Shown here: positions 37,954-47,097 of the stretch, piece after piece
How the letters are laid out: every line of letters starts with the position of its first letter
Position numbering within the stretch: position 1 is the stretch's first letter
Source: Bifidobacterium sp. ESL0745
GTDB taxonomy: Bacteria > Actinomycetota > Actinomycetes > Actinomycetales > Bifidobacteriaceae
NCBI RefSeq assembly: GCF_029433335.1
Contig: NZ_JAQTHX010000001.1
Span: 1,302,001 to 1,366,000, forward strand
Length of the DNA: 64,000 nucleotides
Reading direction: 5' to 3'
Made by a program: the position numbers and the translations under genes
The notes under the pieces: generated by a model
What the model was told of the DNA's origin: nothing
The model's database searches: none
Seen by the model: the letters and a program-made list of their open reading frames with translations, nothing else

Positions 37954-38703
37954 ATGAACTCATACAGCAAGTATCGTATCTTGGTTACCGCTGCCGCCGT
38001 CGTGGCCATTGTCGCCCTCATCGTAGCCAAATTGCAGTCCTTCGACAGCGTCATCCAAAATGCGATTCGACCGGTCTTCGTCACTACGAGCGCTATGTCG
38101 AAAAAGCCTACCCCAAAACCCATTCTGGAACCAACCAGTGATGCCACCAAAACCCAATTGCCACAAGGATTTTCTTATAATAATATAAAGAAAAATGGAC
38201 AGCCATATCTTGTTAATCCTTGTGCACCGATTGAATATTCTATCGCAGACCCTCCTTCACCGACTGAAAGCGAAAACCTAGTCAAAGCAATCAATACAAC
38301 AGGCAGTTTCACTGGTATCACATTCAAACTGGTTCCAGAATTGAGCAAACAGCGATTCAAACCTTTAACGACGCAGTTGCAGTTTAAATTTATCGACGAC
38401 GAAAGCATGAAAAAAAAGACCGAAGAAGACAACATAGTCTCTATAGCTGAAACATTAGACGCCTCAGACAATAGAAATGATATTGCGACTTTTTATAACA
38501 GAAGCTCCAATATTTCATCAACATATATCCAGCAAAATCCAGGCACTGAAGCTAGTTCTGAATATTTTACAGCAATATTAATAGCCCTTGGTCTAAAAGA
38601 CACGGATTCTCTAGATACACTTAGCTACAATCTCGTAAAAAACACCCCAACCGACACGGACAAACAAGCCCTCAACGCATTGGTGCGCACCTGCCCGGCA
38701 TAA
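37954..38703 (+). CDS. Membrane-anchored matrixin-like protein lacking the zinc motif
   Basis: First gene of the six-gene operon. A 249-residue protein with an N-terminal membrane anchor (ILVTAAAVVAIVALIVA, residues 9-25). The domain resembles actinobacterial matrixin-type metalloproteases: NPCAPIEYSIADPP (near residue 87), then a helix (SENLVKAINTTGSFTGITFKL), and at the C-terminus a segment in the position of the zinc helix, ILIALGLKDTDSLDTLSY (about 207-225). The HExxHxxGxxH motif is missing, with Ala/Ile/Leu in place of the histidines and glutamate. It is probably a non-catalytic extracytoplasmic binding or sensing domain. AAGGTGA precedes the ATG. The match is by pattern only. The A+T content is clearly higher than in the surrounding genes. 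Confidence 0.6.
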   Translation: MNSYSKYRILVTAAAVVAIVALIVAKLQSFDSVIQNAIRPVFVTTSAMSKKPTPKPILEPTSDATKTQLPQGFSYNNIKKNGQPYLVNPCAPIEYSIADPPSPTESENLVKAINTTGSFTGITFKLVPELSKQRFKPLTTQLQFKFIDDESMKKKTEEDNIVSIAETLDASDNRNDIATFYNRSSNISSTYIQQNPGTEASSEYFTAILIALGLKDTDSLDTLSYNLVKNTPTDTDKQALNALVRTCPA

Positions 38704-38795
38704 TTCATGGCCTTGAATAATCAAGAAACCAAATTTCGCATCATCAATGACTTTAACCATAATCACGTGCTCAGTAACCAGCGGAAGGAACTCTA

Positions 38796-39569
38796 ATGGC
38801 AGACCCCGGACTTATGTCTATCTATCTCGTCCTTGATACCTCTCAATCTATGGGTTGGGAAGAAGAAGGGGAACCAATCAAAGAACTCGATGGCATCATA
38901 GAAAAAATCGTGAGACAGTGTGAATCCACACCAGAACTCGCCGATAATCTTCAGATTGAACTTATGACGTTCAGCACTCATGCAAATGTTTTACTGGATC
39001 TTCAGGACTGGACTGGGCTCGAAAAAGAGCTCACCTTTACCCCAGACGGAGCGACCTGCTACGGTGAGGCCTTCAACAAAATCGCGGATGAGCTATCTGC
39101 CAATGACGAAGGTCTTGCAAGATTGGAAAAAAGCAGAGGAGCCAAGCATGTTGACCCAGTGGTGTTCTTTATAACCGACGGACAGCCAGGTGGAACAATC
39201 GACGACCATCCCGCCGAAACCGCAGAGCAGCGAGATGCCGCTTGGAACAGAGTGCTGGAGTATTCAAATCGGTCCAATGTAAACTTTTTCGCCTTGGGTT
39301 TGGGGCTGGATCAAGAAGCCCGTACGATACTCGAACAATACCATTGCGGCAAACACGGTCGGACCGTAGCCCCTGAAGGCGGGGAAGCACAGGCAAGAGC
39401 ACAGTTGGCCAAATTTATAAGCCTTATCGTCGAGTCAGCCACAAGATCGGCAATATATGGTATCGACCTAGGTGAAGTAGCCGAAAGAGCATTCGATCAA
39501 AGAAAAGTCATCAATGCCGGCGGTTTCGACGGTGTACCGGCAAAGAATGGTTTTGGAGCCGTGAAATGA
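38796..39569 (+). CDS. vWA domain protein (TerY-like)
   Basis: A 257-residue cytosolic von Willebrand factor A domain. The metal-ion-dependent adhesion site is complete: DTSQS (residues 14-18), the threonine in DGATCYGEAF (near 84) and the aspartate in FFITDGQPGG (near 127). Single-domain vWA proteins of this kind next to PP2C and kinase genes are the TerY members of the TerY-P triad of Ter-type systems. It presumably acts as a divalent-metal-dependent scaffold or sensor. AAGGA precedes the ATG, and the stop overlaps the start of the PP2C gene by four bases (ATGA). Confidence 0.85.
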   Translation: MADPGLMSIYLVLDTSQSMGWEEEGEPIKELDGIIEKIVRQCESTPELADNLQIELMTFSTHANVLLDLQDWTGLEKELTFTPDGATCYGEAFNKIADELSANDEGLARLEKSRGAKHVDPVVFFITDGQPGGTIDDHPAETAEQRDAAWNRVLEYSNRSNVNFFALGLGLDQEARTILEQYHCGKHGRTVAPEGGEAQARAQLAKFISLIVESATRSAIYGIDLGEVAERAFDQRKVINAGGFDGVPAKNGFGAVK

Positions 39570-41002
39570 CAATTGGAAACCATAAACGACATAAAGAAAA
39601 CCACGACACAGCTGTAGCTCCTAGCGAAGTCAAAGATCCAATGGCAAAAGAACCCATTGATTCCGGCGATACTCAACAAACGAAACACGCCGCCAATGGA
39701 GATGCCTTTGAAAACCGAGTCGAAGAACCATCTAAAGAGATGCTCGACACCACAAGCACGGGAGATGCAGGACTGGCACAACTTGTATCGTCCGTAAAAG
39801 GCCAATCAGCTGAGTTTCCTGCAACGCCAACAATAAATTCCGCTACTTCCTCAAAGGCTAGTCTTATGCCGCCTCCACCTTCTTCACCCCCCAAAGAAAT
39901 AAACAAAGAAGCCCATACGCCACGCACGGTGGAAAAAGTAGATAAACCGTCAGACAATGGGATGTCGAAACCCGATATCGACCATGAAGCCTCTGCAACT
40001 GTTTCCAGCCACGATATTCCAGCAACATCTTCCAATCAATACCCGCAAGTGGAATCGGGGTTTAGAAAAGGCGCCGCCTTTCTGGGGACAAAGGATCAAA
40101 AAAACGACAACAGCTATGTTCGTTGGATTCCACATGAAGCGTATGAGGAAAACCAGCAACGTGACATGATGGGATCAGTCGTAGACGTAGTTAACATCAA
40201 CGGTCTTATTGTAGGCGCCGCAGCAACAAGAGGGTTCAACCATTTCGGTTCAAGGGAACGCCAAGTAGCAAAAGTTCGGGAAGATGCCATCGCCTTTTCA
40301 ACCGCCTGCAATCATCGCTACATCGTCGCGTCGATAGCCGACGGGGTCTCTGCTGCAGATTCCTCATCTTACGGCGCTCAGGAAGCTGTGAAATTTGCTC
40401 TTTCGGACGTGCAATCGCAATTGGACTCCTCCACCGAAATGAGCAACATCAATTGGGAGGAGGTCTTCGAGTATGTTTGCAATGGTTTAGGTGGATACTA
40501 CTTATCCAAACAAAATGACTTCCCCAGCCGCGATCTCATGGCATTCCGCATAGGCACCACGTGTGAAGTGCTTGTGGTGGATACCCAAAGAGGAAAACAC
40601 GGAGAGGTGCCATTCATAAGGGCAACTCTCGCCGGTGATGGTGCAGGATACATCCTGCACCGACCGAAATCGCACCCAGAAGTTGAGCTCATCGGTGAAA
40701 TATGGAAACTCAAGGATGCTGACTTCAATACAGTCGGCGCTTTGCCAGAAGAACCCCCAGAAGGATTCCCCCACATCGTTAAGCCTTCACCGGCAAAAAC
40801 CGGTGAGTGCATCATGCTCACCAGCGACGGGATCGACGAGGATATGAAAGAAGGAAATACCAAGGAGGCCCGCTATCTTTACCATCAACTCATCAGTCAT
40901 AGCGCCGATAATCCGATCACGCAGCCGGAACTTCTGCAAACCATTCAATACGTGACGGACTGTTCGGGAGACGACAGGAGCATAGTAGCGATATGGTGCT
41001 GA
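39566..41002 (+). CDS. PP2C family protein phosphatase
   Basis: A 478-residue protein. The N-terminal ~180 residues are low-complexity and polar (Lys/Ser/Pro/Glu), probably disordered. The PPM phosphatase domain follows: SIADGVSAADSSSYGAQ (near residue 257, first metal aspartate), TLAGDGAGY, LTSDGIDED (near 418) and SGDDRSIVAIW (near 469). The last motif has D-D instead of the common D-N, which is tolerated. It should remove phosphates added by the kinases of this locus. It starts inside the stop of the vWA gene and its end overlaps the kinase gene by ten bases, so the three are tightly coupled. Confidence 0.85.
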   Translation: MTIGNHKRHKENHDTAVAPSEVKDPMAKEPIDSGDTQQTKHAANGDAFENRVEEPSKEMLDTTSTGDAGLAQLVSSVKGQSAEFPATPTINSATSSKASLMPPPPSSPPKEINKEAHTPRTVEKVDKPSDNGMSKPDIDHEASATVSSHDIPATSSNQYPQVESGFRKGAAFLGTKDQKNDNSYVRWIPHEAYEENQQRDMMGSVVDVVNINGLIVGAAATRGFNHFGSRERQVAKVREDAIAFSTACNHRYIVASIADGVSAADSSSYGAQEAVKFALSDVQSQLDSSTEMSNINWEEVFEYVCNGLGGYYLSKQNDFPSRDLMAFRIGTTCEVLVVDTQRGKHGEVPFIRATLAGDGAGYILHRPKSHPEVELIGEIWKLKDADFNTVGALPEEPPEGFPHIVKPSPAKTGECIMLTSDGIDEDMKEGNTKEARYLYHQLISHSADNPITQPELLQTIQYVTDCSGDDRSIVAIWC

Positions 41003-42087
41003 AAATCACGGAGGAAAGCGTGCTTTCCGCCTCCACTGATCTCGGGAAAAGAGGAAGTCAAGGCAAACTCTACCGCCTTGATCGCTTGCAAGAGTTAGAT
41101 TTTATTCCTCCGACAACTCAAGGCGAGCGCATCAAGACATGGAAAAGACTCGACGCTTTCCCCATCATCCTGTACAAACAGTATCTAATAGAACAAAGCG
41201 AAACAACAGAAAAAACAACAGGAGAAATAACAGGAGATATATTAGGCCACGAATCTTCAACAGCACTGCATCTGAATCGCCTTATCAATCTGTATCGTAC
41301 AGCTTCTCAGCCGATTCGTGACATATTGGACGAATACAGCGCTTGGCCTATAGCCGCAGTGTATCGAGGTCATGCCTGCACCGGCTTCCTCATGCCAGAC
41401 GTCAATCTCGATAATTACAATCAACCAGCCAAGCCCTGCAAATTGGATGAAAAGGAGTACACAACAACTGCCGGACTGTCATCATGGCTTCGTAGTACCG
41501 AAGCTATACAGAAGTTTAAACTCTGCCACTACTTTCCACTGAGCTGTGAAGACAAAACCAATTTCACTTTCAACGCTCTGACGTATGTCAATACCATGCA
41601 TACGAACGGCCTGATCATCGGCGATCTCAGTTCCAGAAACATCCTTGCATACGTACCCAATCCCAATGAATCACGACAGGCACGAGCCAGAATCCATTTC
41701 ATAGAAGTCGACACCACCCGTTTCATAGACAGTGGACCCGCGATGCCACAACGTGAAACACCTAAGTGGATACCTCCGGAACATGGCGATCCCAACGATT
41801 CCACAGAAGCAGAGTGTTCAGCAAAAGGACGATACCCCACCACTCAAACGGATGTTTGGAAATTAGCCCTACTCATACTGCGACTCTCCGATTCGGAAGA
41901 CCACGTATTTCGAACCCAGTATGATCATCCCGACGAGATGGAAAGGATGAGAAACGTCTTTTCCAATCAATTCAGTGCCTATTCGGAATCATTTGTCGAC
42001 ATGGTCTTTCAGGCGTTTAACGATTATCCACAGAACAGGCCATCAATAACCGATTTATACGATGAATTTACCAACAATTGCCGTTAA
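40993..42087 (+). CDS. Divergent protein-kinase-like protein
   Basis: A 364-residue protein with the layout of a protein kinase of unusual type. Likely N-lobe lysine in IILYKQYL (near residue 60). The catalytic loop reads LIIGDLSSRNIL (near 205-217), keeping the catalytic Asp and metal-binding Asn but with Gly in place of HRD histidine. The DFG aspartate position is EVDTTRF (near 240), and KWIPPEH corresponds to the APE motif. Two further helices (TDVWKLALLILRL and NDYPQNRPSITDLYDEF) fit the C-lobe. Together with the vWA and PP2C genes it forms the TerY-P-like triad. The gene overlaps the PP2C stop by ten bases. Confidence 0.75.
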   Translation: MVLKITEESVLSASTDLGKRGSQGKLYRLDRLQELDFIPPTTQGERIKTWKRLDAFPIILYKQYLIEQSETTEKTTGEITGDILGHESSTALHLNRLINLYRTASQPIRDILDEYSAWPIAAVYRGHACTGFLMPDVNLDNYNQPAKPCKLDEKEYTTTAGLSSWLRSTEAIQKFKLCHYFPLSCEDKTNFTFNALTYVNTMHTNGLIIGDLSSRNILAYVPNPNESRQARARIHFIEVDTTRFIDSGPAMPQRETPKWIPPEHGDPNDSTEAECSAKGRYPTTQTDVWKLALLILRLSDSEDHVFRTQYDHPDEMERMRNVFSNQFSAYSESFVDMVFQAFNDYPQNRPSITDLYDEFTNNCR

Positions 42088-42120
42088 ATCACCCACCAAC
42101 AAGAAAGGAGTCGACACGAT

Positions 42121-43842
42121 ATGAGCATTCAAATACTACTGGTTGACTCCCTTTTTGCGGCTGAAAATAGCTCAGATCGGGTGCAAAAACAAGTCAACGA
42201 TGCCGTTAAGCAGCTGCCAGACGAAGATCATCTTCTCGCCGCAGTCATAGACAACACTTCATTCAGCGTAGTCGTTCCAGGCACGCCTATCCAAAAACTC
42301 CCTGATGATTGGATCGACACTCTCATCGATCAGGCACACCTAATGCGTGAATCTGGCGTCATTCCCCGTAGTTTAGCATTCAGTGAATTAGGTTCGACAC
42401 TCAGCACACTCTGCCTAGCATGTGGCGATTTCTTTGACCATTCGCTTACTTGGATCAACCTCCTCAACAACGATTATGGCGCTGCGATCAATGATGTATA
42501 TCCGGCACTCGCTGCCAAATATCCAGCGCTTGATGCCGCATACCCTGCAATCAAACAGAAGCTCCTTAAGGCAGAACAAATCCTCCGCGATAGCCGTAAT
42601 ACAGACAATATTCAAACCGATTCCGATTTGGAATCGCACACACGAGAAGAATTAATAGAGAAAAGCCATGAACTACAGGAAAAAATAGGGAAATTGATTG
42701 CAGAAAACGAGCCTGCAAACAATACTACGGACAAACCTGATACCGAAGCTACGGCGTCAAACGAACAGGCGCAACCACAGCCAACGCAAATTTCCACGAC
42801 GGCAGCCACTAAGACACCAGCGTCAGGCAAGCAGGTGCAACAAACAACCACTACTACAACTTCATCATCTGGATCAACTTCAAACGCAACATCGAAACCG
42901 CCTTCATTCCCCCCATCCACCACCCATTCTGAATCAGCTTCGAAACAACCCGAAACTTCATCAAACGCATTACATCAACCAAAGTACAGTTTTATTCCCA
43001 TCATCTTGTCATTGCTGAGCTTGCTGGTACTCGGATGCGCCATGGTGATTAATAATCTTCCGGAATTGGGAATCAAAACCTGGCCGAGGTTCATGGATGT
43101 TCCAATCAATACCGTAGCCGCTAACAATCTTCCCGAAACAGTTGCACTGATGGCTATACTCATCTCCTGTATAGTAGGGCTACCTAGAACGGTATCTATT
43201 CGAATAGTACTAGTCATCGCCGCCGATCTCATTTATCTTTTAGTGGCCATATGGCCGGTACCCATTACTTGGATAGCTGTTACATTATCAATCTTGGCAT
43301 TTGGCGCATTCCTATGGGATCGATATGACAGCGAATATTGGGAAGATGGCAGTTCGTATAATTTTATGAAAAGCAAATCTTCAGGAAGGGATTTTTACCG
43401 GTTTACCTCGACAACCAAAATATTCGTTTACGCCATTATCATTTGGGCGATTACTATATACCCATTATCTATAGCTGCCACACGGATGTGCTTACCAGAC
43501 GCGCAAAGAACAGCATCCACCGAGAAAACCCAAACACTCGAAGGCTTGGGCGTAAAGGAATTGATTCTATGCGCGGGAATCGGCTTGATATTTGCCCTTT
43601 GTACAGCATGTATGATGGCAGTCCATCGTCAAGAAGGCTTTTGGGGCAGTGGGATAGGAGCTCAGACGGGACTCATTATCTGTCCACTCATCATCGCCGT
43701 ATTTTCCTGTTTTCTTTCCGCTTCAATCAACGCTGATTCATTCTGGGAAAATCTGCTCTGGTCTATCACGATTTTAGGCCCAATCGCTTGCATTTCTTAC
43801 ATCGTCGATGCTGAGGACTTCGAACTTACATGCCTAAATTAG
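42121..43842 (+). CDS. Multi-TM protein with degenerate vWA-like N-terminus
   Basis: A 573-residue protein. Residues 1-110 follow the vWA order of strands and helices seen in the nearby vWA gene (IQILLVDSLFAAE, HLLAAVIDNTSFSVVV, LAFSELGSTLSTLC), but the DxSxS metal motif is not present. A charged and Thr/Ser/Gln-rich linker spans about 180-285. The C-terminal half has about eight hydrophobic segments (first at 289-312, last at 545-563), so it is an integral membrane protein. AAGGAG lies ten bases before the ATG. It may be the membrane anchor or effector of the system. The family is not recognised. Confidence 0.65.
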   Translation: MSIQILLVDSLFAAENSSDRVQKQVNDAVKQLPDEDHLLAAVIDNTSFSVVVPGTPIQKLPDDWIDTLIDQAHLMRESGVIPRSLAFSELGSTLSTLCLACGDFFDHSLTWINLLNNDYGAAINDVYPALAAKYPALDAAYPAIKQKLLKAEQILRDSRNTDNIQTDSDLESHTREELIEKSHELQEKIGKLIAENEPANNTTDKPDTEATASNEQAQPQPTQISTTAATKTPASGKQVQQTTTTTTSSSGSTSNATSKPPSFPPSTTHSESASKQPETSSNALHQPKYSFIPIILSLLSLLVLGCAMVINNLPELGIKTWPRFMDVPINTVAANNLPETVALMAILISCIVGLPRTVSIRIVLVIAADLIYLLVAIWPVPITWIAVTLSILAFGAFLWDRYDSEYWEDGSSYNFMKSKSSGRDFYRFTSTTKIFVYAIIIWAITIYPLSIAATRMCLPDAQRTASTEKTQTLEGLGVKELILCAGIGLIFALCTACMMAVHRQEGFWGSGIGAQTGLIICPLIIAVFSCFLSASINADSFWENLLWSITILGPIACISYIVDAEDFELTCLN

Positions 43843-43864
43843 ATACCAACATTGAGAGGAAATC

Positions 43865-46800
43865 ATGAACAATTCTGCAAAAACACTTTTCATTGCTTAT
43901 GAAAACACCAAAGACCACAACGGCAAACCACAAGGCGAAAATTTCCAGTTTGCCATTGATGAGTGGAATGAAGACTCTGCCAACGCTGTCAAATTCAGAA
44001 TCATTCCTTCAGACCAAGTGCTCTCAGGACAGGCGACTGTAGATATTGCCGTTGGTATTTTCGGTTGGAGCACCAACAATTCCGAACGATTCGCCTATAG
44101 CCTTCCTGCATTGTTGCTCGATGCCGCGGCATCACACGGGTCACTTTGCGTGCCTGTTTTCTTCACTCCGGAATCAAAATCCAAACGTCAACAATTCGAC
44201 ATCAAACAAGGATTTACGACAGACGCCCAGCTTAAAGATCTCGAAGAATATCGACAATTATTGGAAAAAGACAGAGGTTGGAAAACCTGGCAATATCAAG
44301 GTGGTCGAAGCCTGACTCCTTGGATCAAAAACCTTTCCGATTTTATCGACGAATATCAAATCCATTTGAATCAGCCCGTTCCCGATTCAACAAACACGTT
44401 CTTCTCTTCCACTCGGAGCACGCCAAGCAATCCCGATACTACCCAAAGTCAACCCTCGAACGCAAATGCCAAAAAACAAGCGTCCAAGCCTCAACCAGCA
44501 AAAAGCAAGACCACCCAAAAACACCAATCTGCGCCAGCACAAAGTGTTGTAAATCCACAAACCGTACCAACGACAGCCGGTGCCAAAGACCATCAATCAA
44601 CTCCAGATACGGAAGAGACCAAAACGCAACCGCGCGTGCTTCGCAGCACTTCTACGGCGATTCCGGCTTTTATCCCTAAAAACCACAACCCCTCAGATTC
44701 CGCGCAGCAAGCGACATCATCTGCTCCGGAAACAAAGCAGGTACCATTGCCTGCCCCGCGGACAAAAAAGACCAACAAACAACAGCCGACTGGCAAGACC
44801 ACTCCACTTGCGGAAAAGCCACGCACAACTGCGACCCCGACGGATATGCCGGCGAAACAAACCAAGCGAGCAGCCGCAACACCACCATCCATTGCGCCGG
44901 TCAACCCAACCACGCGGCCAACTACTCCGGCAAAATCCACTCAATCCGCTGGACCGGTCAATCCACCGATGACCACTCCGGCTGCACCAGCCAAGCCCAT
45001 GGCCAAACAACCGTCCAAAAAGACTCAACCAGCAAAGCCTTCGAATCCTGCGAATCAGAAAGACTGGCTGGAGAATGCAGCAGACCAGCATCATCCCAAC
45101 AAGTCGTTCCACGATATGTTGCGACAAAACCAGGAATCCGCTACCCCCCAACCTTCCGCCAAAAAACCGTCGCCGCAAAAGCCGAAAAACACGAGCACAC
45201 CAGCGATCAATGCTGTCAATGCCTTGAGCCCAAAGACCGGAAACAGCGCACCCAAAGCCAAGCCAGAAGTCAAACCAGAAATCAAACCATCGGAAACCGG
45301 CAAAACCGAAATGGCAGCCGAGCCCAAACAGTCCAACTTCAAGGTGGCCAACAAACCGCAGGCGGCAGCTTCCCGCAAAATCCCCTTGAAAGCATACGAC
45401 GATGATTACTTTTACAGGAAGGTCTACGAATTATGCGAGCATAAAGACGCATTACGCGGGAAGATGACAATCGATCATTCCAATCCGCCTGCAACGTGCA
45501 AAGCCCCGCTTCCAAACGTCTCCAGCTTCTTCGATGAGGTAGAAATCCTTACGAAAGACCTCGATTCACTGCAACACATGCTCATCGAAGGCATAGAAGC
45601 CGATACTCTTTTAGGCAATGCATGGAAATCCAGTGTCAAATACGGCGACTTGAAAACCGATCGAAGCGGAAACCAGATATGGTTCCCCATCGATCCGATA
45701 TACATGCGCGATTCTCATATCAGGCTCGCCTGCATACACAAAAACAGCCGTACAAGCGGGAAGCGATGGAGTCTCAATACCATTCCGACAACACTTAACA
45801 AGTACCGCAACGAACTGGGATTTTTCAGGTCTCCAGCGAACCAACTTGATAATTTCGCGTTGATGCAGGCCCGGAAAGGCGACAACAAAATCATCCGTTC
45901 CAACAAACGAGGCAAAGCGTTTGACAACGTATACGACGAGCAGGAAGTCTATGCCAAACTGGCCGAATTCGCCGACTTCGATCCATTCATCGAACACGAA
46001 TGCTGGGATTCGAAAGAAGAACCGTACGATATTCTGCGCACTTATCTCAGCCTCACCCTGTGCCGCTGCCGCAACGAAAACAAACTCCATGTCTCATTGG
46101 GTGACAAATCAGAAGGCGACTACGCGATTTTCAACACAGGTCTGCTCGGGCCAGGAAACGAACCGATCTACGCTTGCTTCGAACGTTGCAGATACAGTGA
46201 TGAACTCAAGGGCAACTGGATACTACAGGATTTCGGCACCAAAATGGAATCGGCCATCAACAAGGGAATATGCTTTGCCATTCACGAGGATTCTCTTCCG
46301 CAAGCCCCCAGCCATATACCGGAATTCGATCTGGAGGCCTTCAGGAAAAACCCGAAGATCATTCCCAATATCGACCACTTCGTCTTTGACCATCCCGAAC
46401 GCTTCCCACGTTCGTTCTGGCGCAATTCGCTTCAGGAGGCCGATATAGAGGATGACGAAAGCAAAGAGGTGATCGAACAACTGTACTCTGCGACAACACA
46501 CGCAAATCTCAACAAAGCAGATCAGCAATTCGTAAAACGTTTCAGTTGGAACAACGAAAACAACGGCAAAACCGAAGGCGAGAACAAAGTCTTCAAGGAT
46601 GTAGTAAACAGGAACTTCAAAAAGTTCCTCAATCCTGCGTTCACCGCAAACAACGCCTCATCCATCATCCTTCCCAACTATTACCCGCAGGACATGTACT
46701 ATGACATGCAAACCGATACTTGTAATTCCCATGACGGATCAGAGGAATTCTTCATACCCATCAAGCTCGGATACGCCAACGATACGGTGCGCGGGCTGGT

Positions 46801-47008
46801 CGTGGCACAAAAGCCTGACGGCTCGATCGAAGTCCGTTCACTGTTCCCGCTGGATTTCGTCTATGAAACGGCACGCTTGTTCGGGCCGGTGAAAACCAGT
46901 TGGCTCGATTACGAGAAAGCCTTTGGAACGCAGGCGTCACGGGCGAAACAGGGTTCTCAAGTGCCGCAGCCAACACAGATCCCTCAGACAAAACAGGCTA
47001 CAGACTAG
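43865..47008 (+). CDS. Large protein: TIR/DUF4062-like head, Pro-rich linker, DUF3825-like C-terminus
   Basis: The last gene of the operon, 1047 residues. Residues 1-165 resemble the TIR-like DUF4062 group: a KTLFIAYE strand, DIAVGIFGWSTNN, CVPVFFTPE, and a closing helix LKDLEEYRQLLEKDRG before WKTWQYQG. Residues 166-505 are Pro/Lys/Thr/Gln-rich and disordered. Residues 509-1020 resemble DUF3825: LAEFADFDPFIEHECW, ILRTYLSLTLCRCRNE, YAIFNTGLLGPGNEPIYACF, PNYYPQDMYYDMQ and LGYANDTVRGLVV. DUF3825 is recorded with Ter-type loci. GAGAGGAAA precedes the ATG, with a 22-bp gap from the previous gene. The TIR-like call is the weakest part. Confidence 0.6.
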   Translation: MNNSAKTLFIAYENTKDHNGKPQGENFQFAIDEWNEDSANAVKFRIIPSDQVLSGQATVDIAVGIFGWSTNNSERFAYSLPALLLDAAASHGSLCVPVFFTPESKSKRQQFDIKQGFTTDAQLKDLEEYRQLLEKDRGWKTWQYQGGRSLTPWIKNLSDFIDEYQIHLNQPVPDSTNTFFSSTRSTPSNPDTTQSQPSNANAKKQASKPQPAKSKTTQKHQSAPAQSVVNPQTVPTTAGAKDHQSTPDTEETKTQPRVLRSTSTAIPAFIPKNHNPSDSAQQATSSAPETKQVPLPAPRTKKTNKQQPTGKTTPLAEKPRTTATPTDMPAKQTKRAAATPPSIAPVNPTTRPTTPAKSTQSAGPVNPPMTTPAAPAKPMAKQPSKKTQPAKPSNPANQKDWLENAADQHHPNKSFHDMLRQNQESATPQPSAKKPSPQKPKNTSTPAINAVNALSPKTGNSAPKAKPEVKPEIKPSETGKTEMAAEPKQSNFKVANKPQAAASRKIPLKAYDDDYFYRKVYELCEHKDALRGKMTIDHSNPPATCKAPLPNVSSFFDEVEILTKDLDSLQHMLIEGIEADTLLGNAWKSSVKYGDLKTDRSGNQIWFPIDPIYMRDSHIRLACIHKNSRTSGKRWSLNTIPTTLNKYRNELGFFRSPANQLDNFALMQARKGDNKIIRSNKRGKAFDNVYDEQEVYAKLAEFADFDPFIEHECWDSKEEPYDILRTYLSLTLCRCRNENKLHVSLGDKSEGDYAIFNTGLLGPGNEPIYACFERCRYSDELKGNWILQDFGTKMESAINKGICFAIHEDSLPQAPSHIPEFDLEAFRKNPKIIPNIDHFVFDHPERFPRSFWRNSLQEADIEDDESKEVIEQLYSATTHANLNKADQQFVKRFSWNNENNGKTEGENKVFKDVVNRNFKKFLNPAFTANNASSIILPNYYPQDMYYDMQTDTCNSHDGSEEFFIPIKLGYANDTVRGLVVAQKPDGSIEVRSLFPLDFVYETARLFGPVKTSWLDYEKAFGTQASRAKQGSQVPQPTQIPQTKQATD

Positions 47009-47023
47009 CAACCAATCGCTAAC

Positions 47024-47072
47024 ATCCTGCCGGGGATTTCAAACGAAATCATTTTCTCCGGCAGGATATTTT
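47024..47072. terminator. Shared terminator between convergent operons
   Basis: atcctgccgg (47024-47033) pairs with ccggcaggat (47058-47067), with an inner stem gatttc/gaaatc. T-rich runs follow on the plus side. It lies 15 bp after the stop of the 1047-residue protein and 30 bp from the stop of the facing kinase, so it can end both operons. Confidence 0.8.
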
Positions 47073-47097
47073 CCATTCCTCTCTCATCCAGGTCCTG

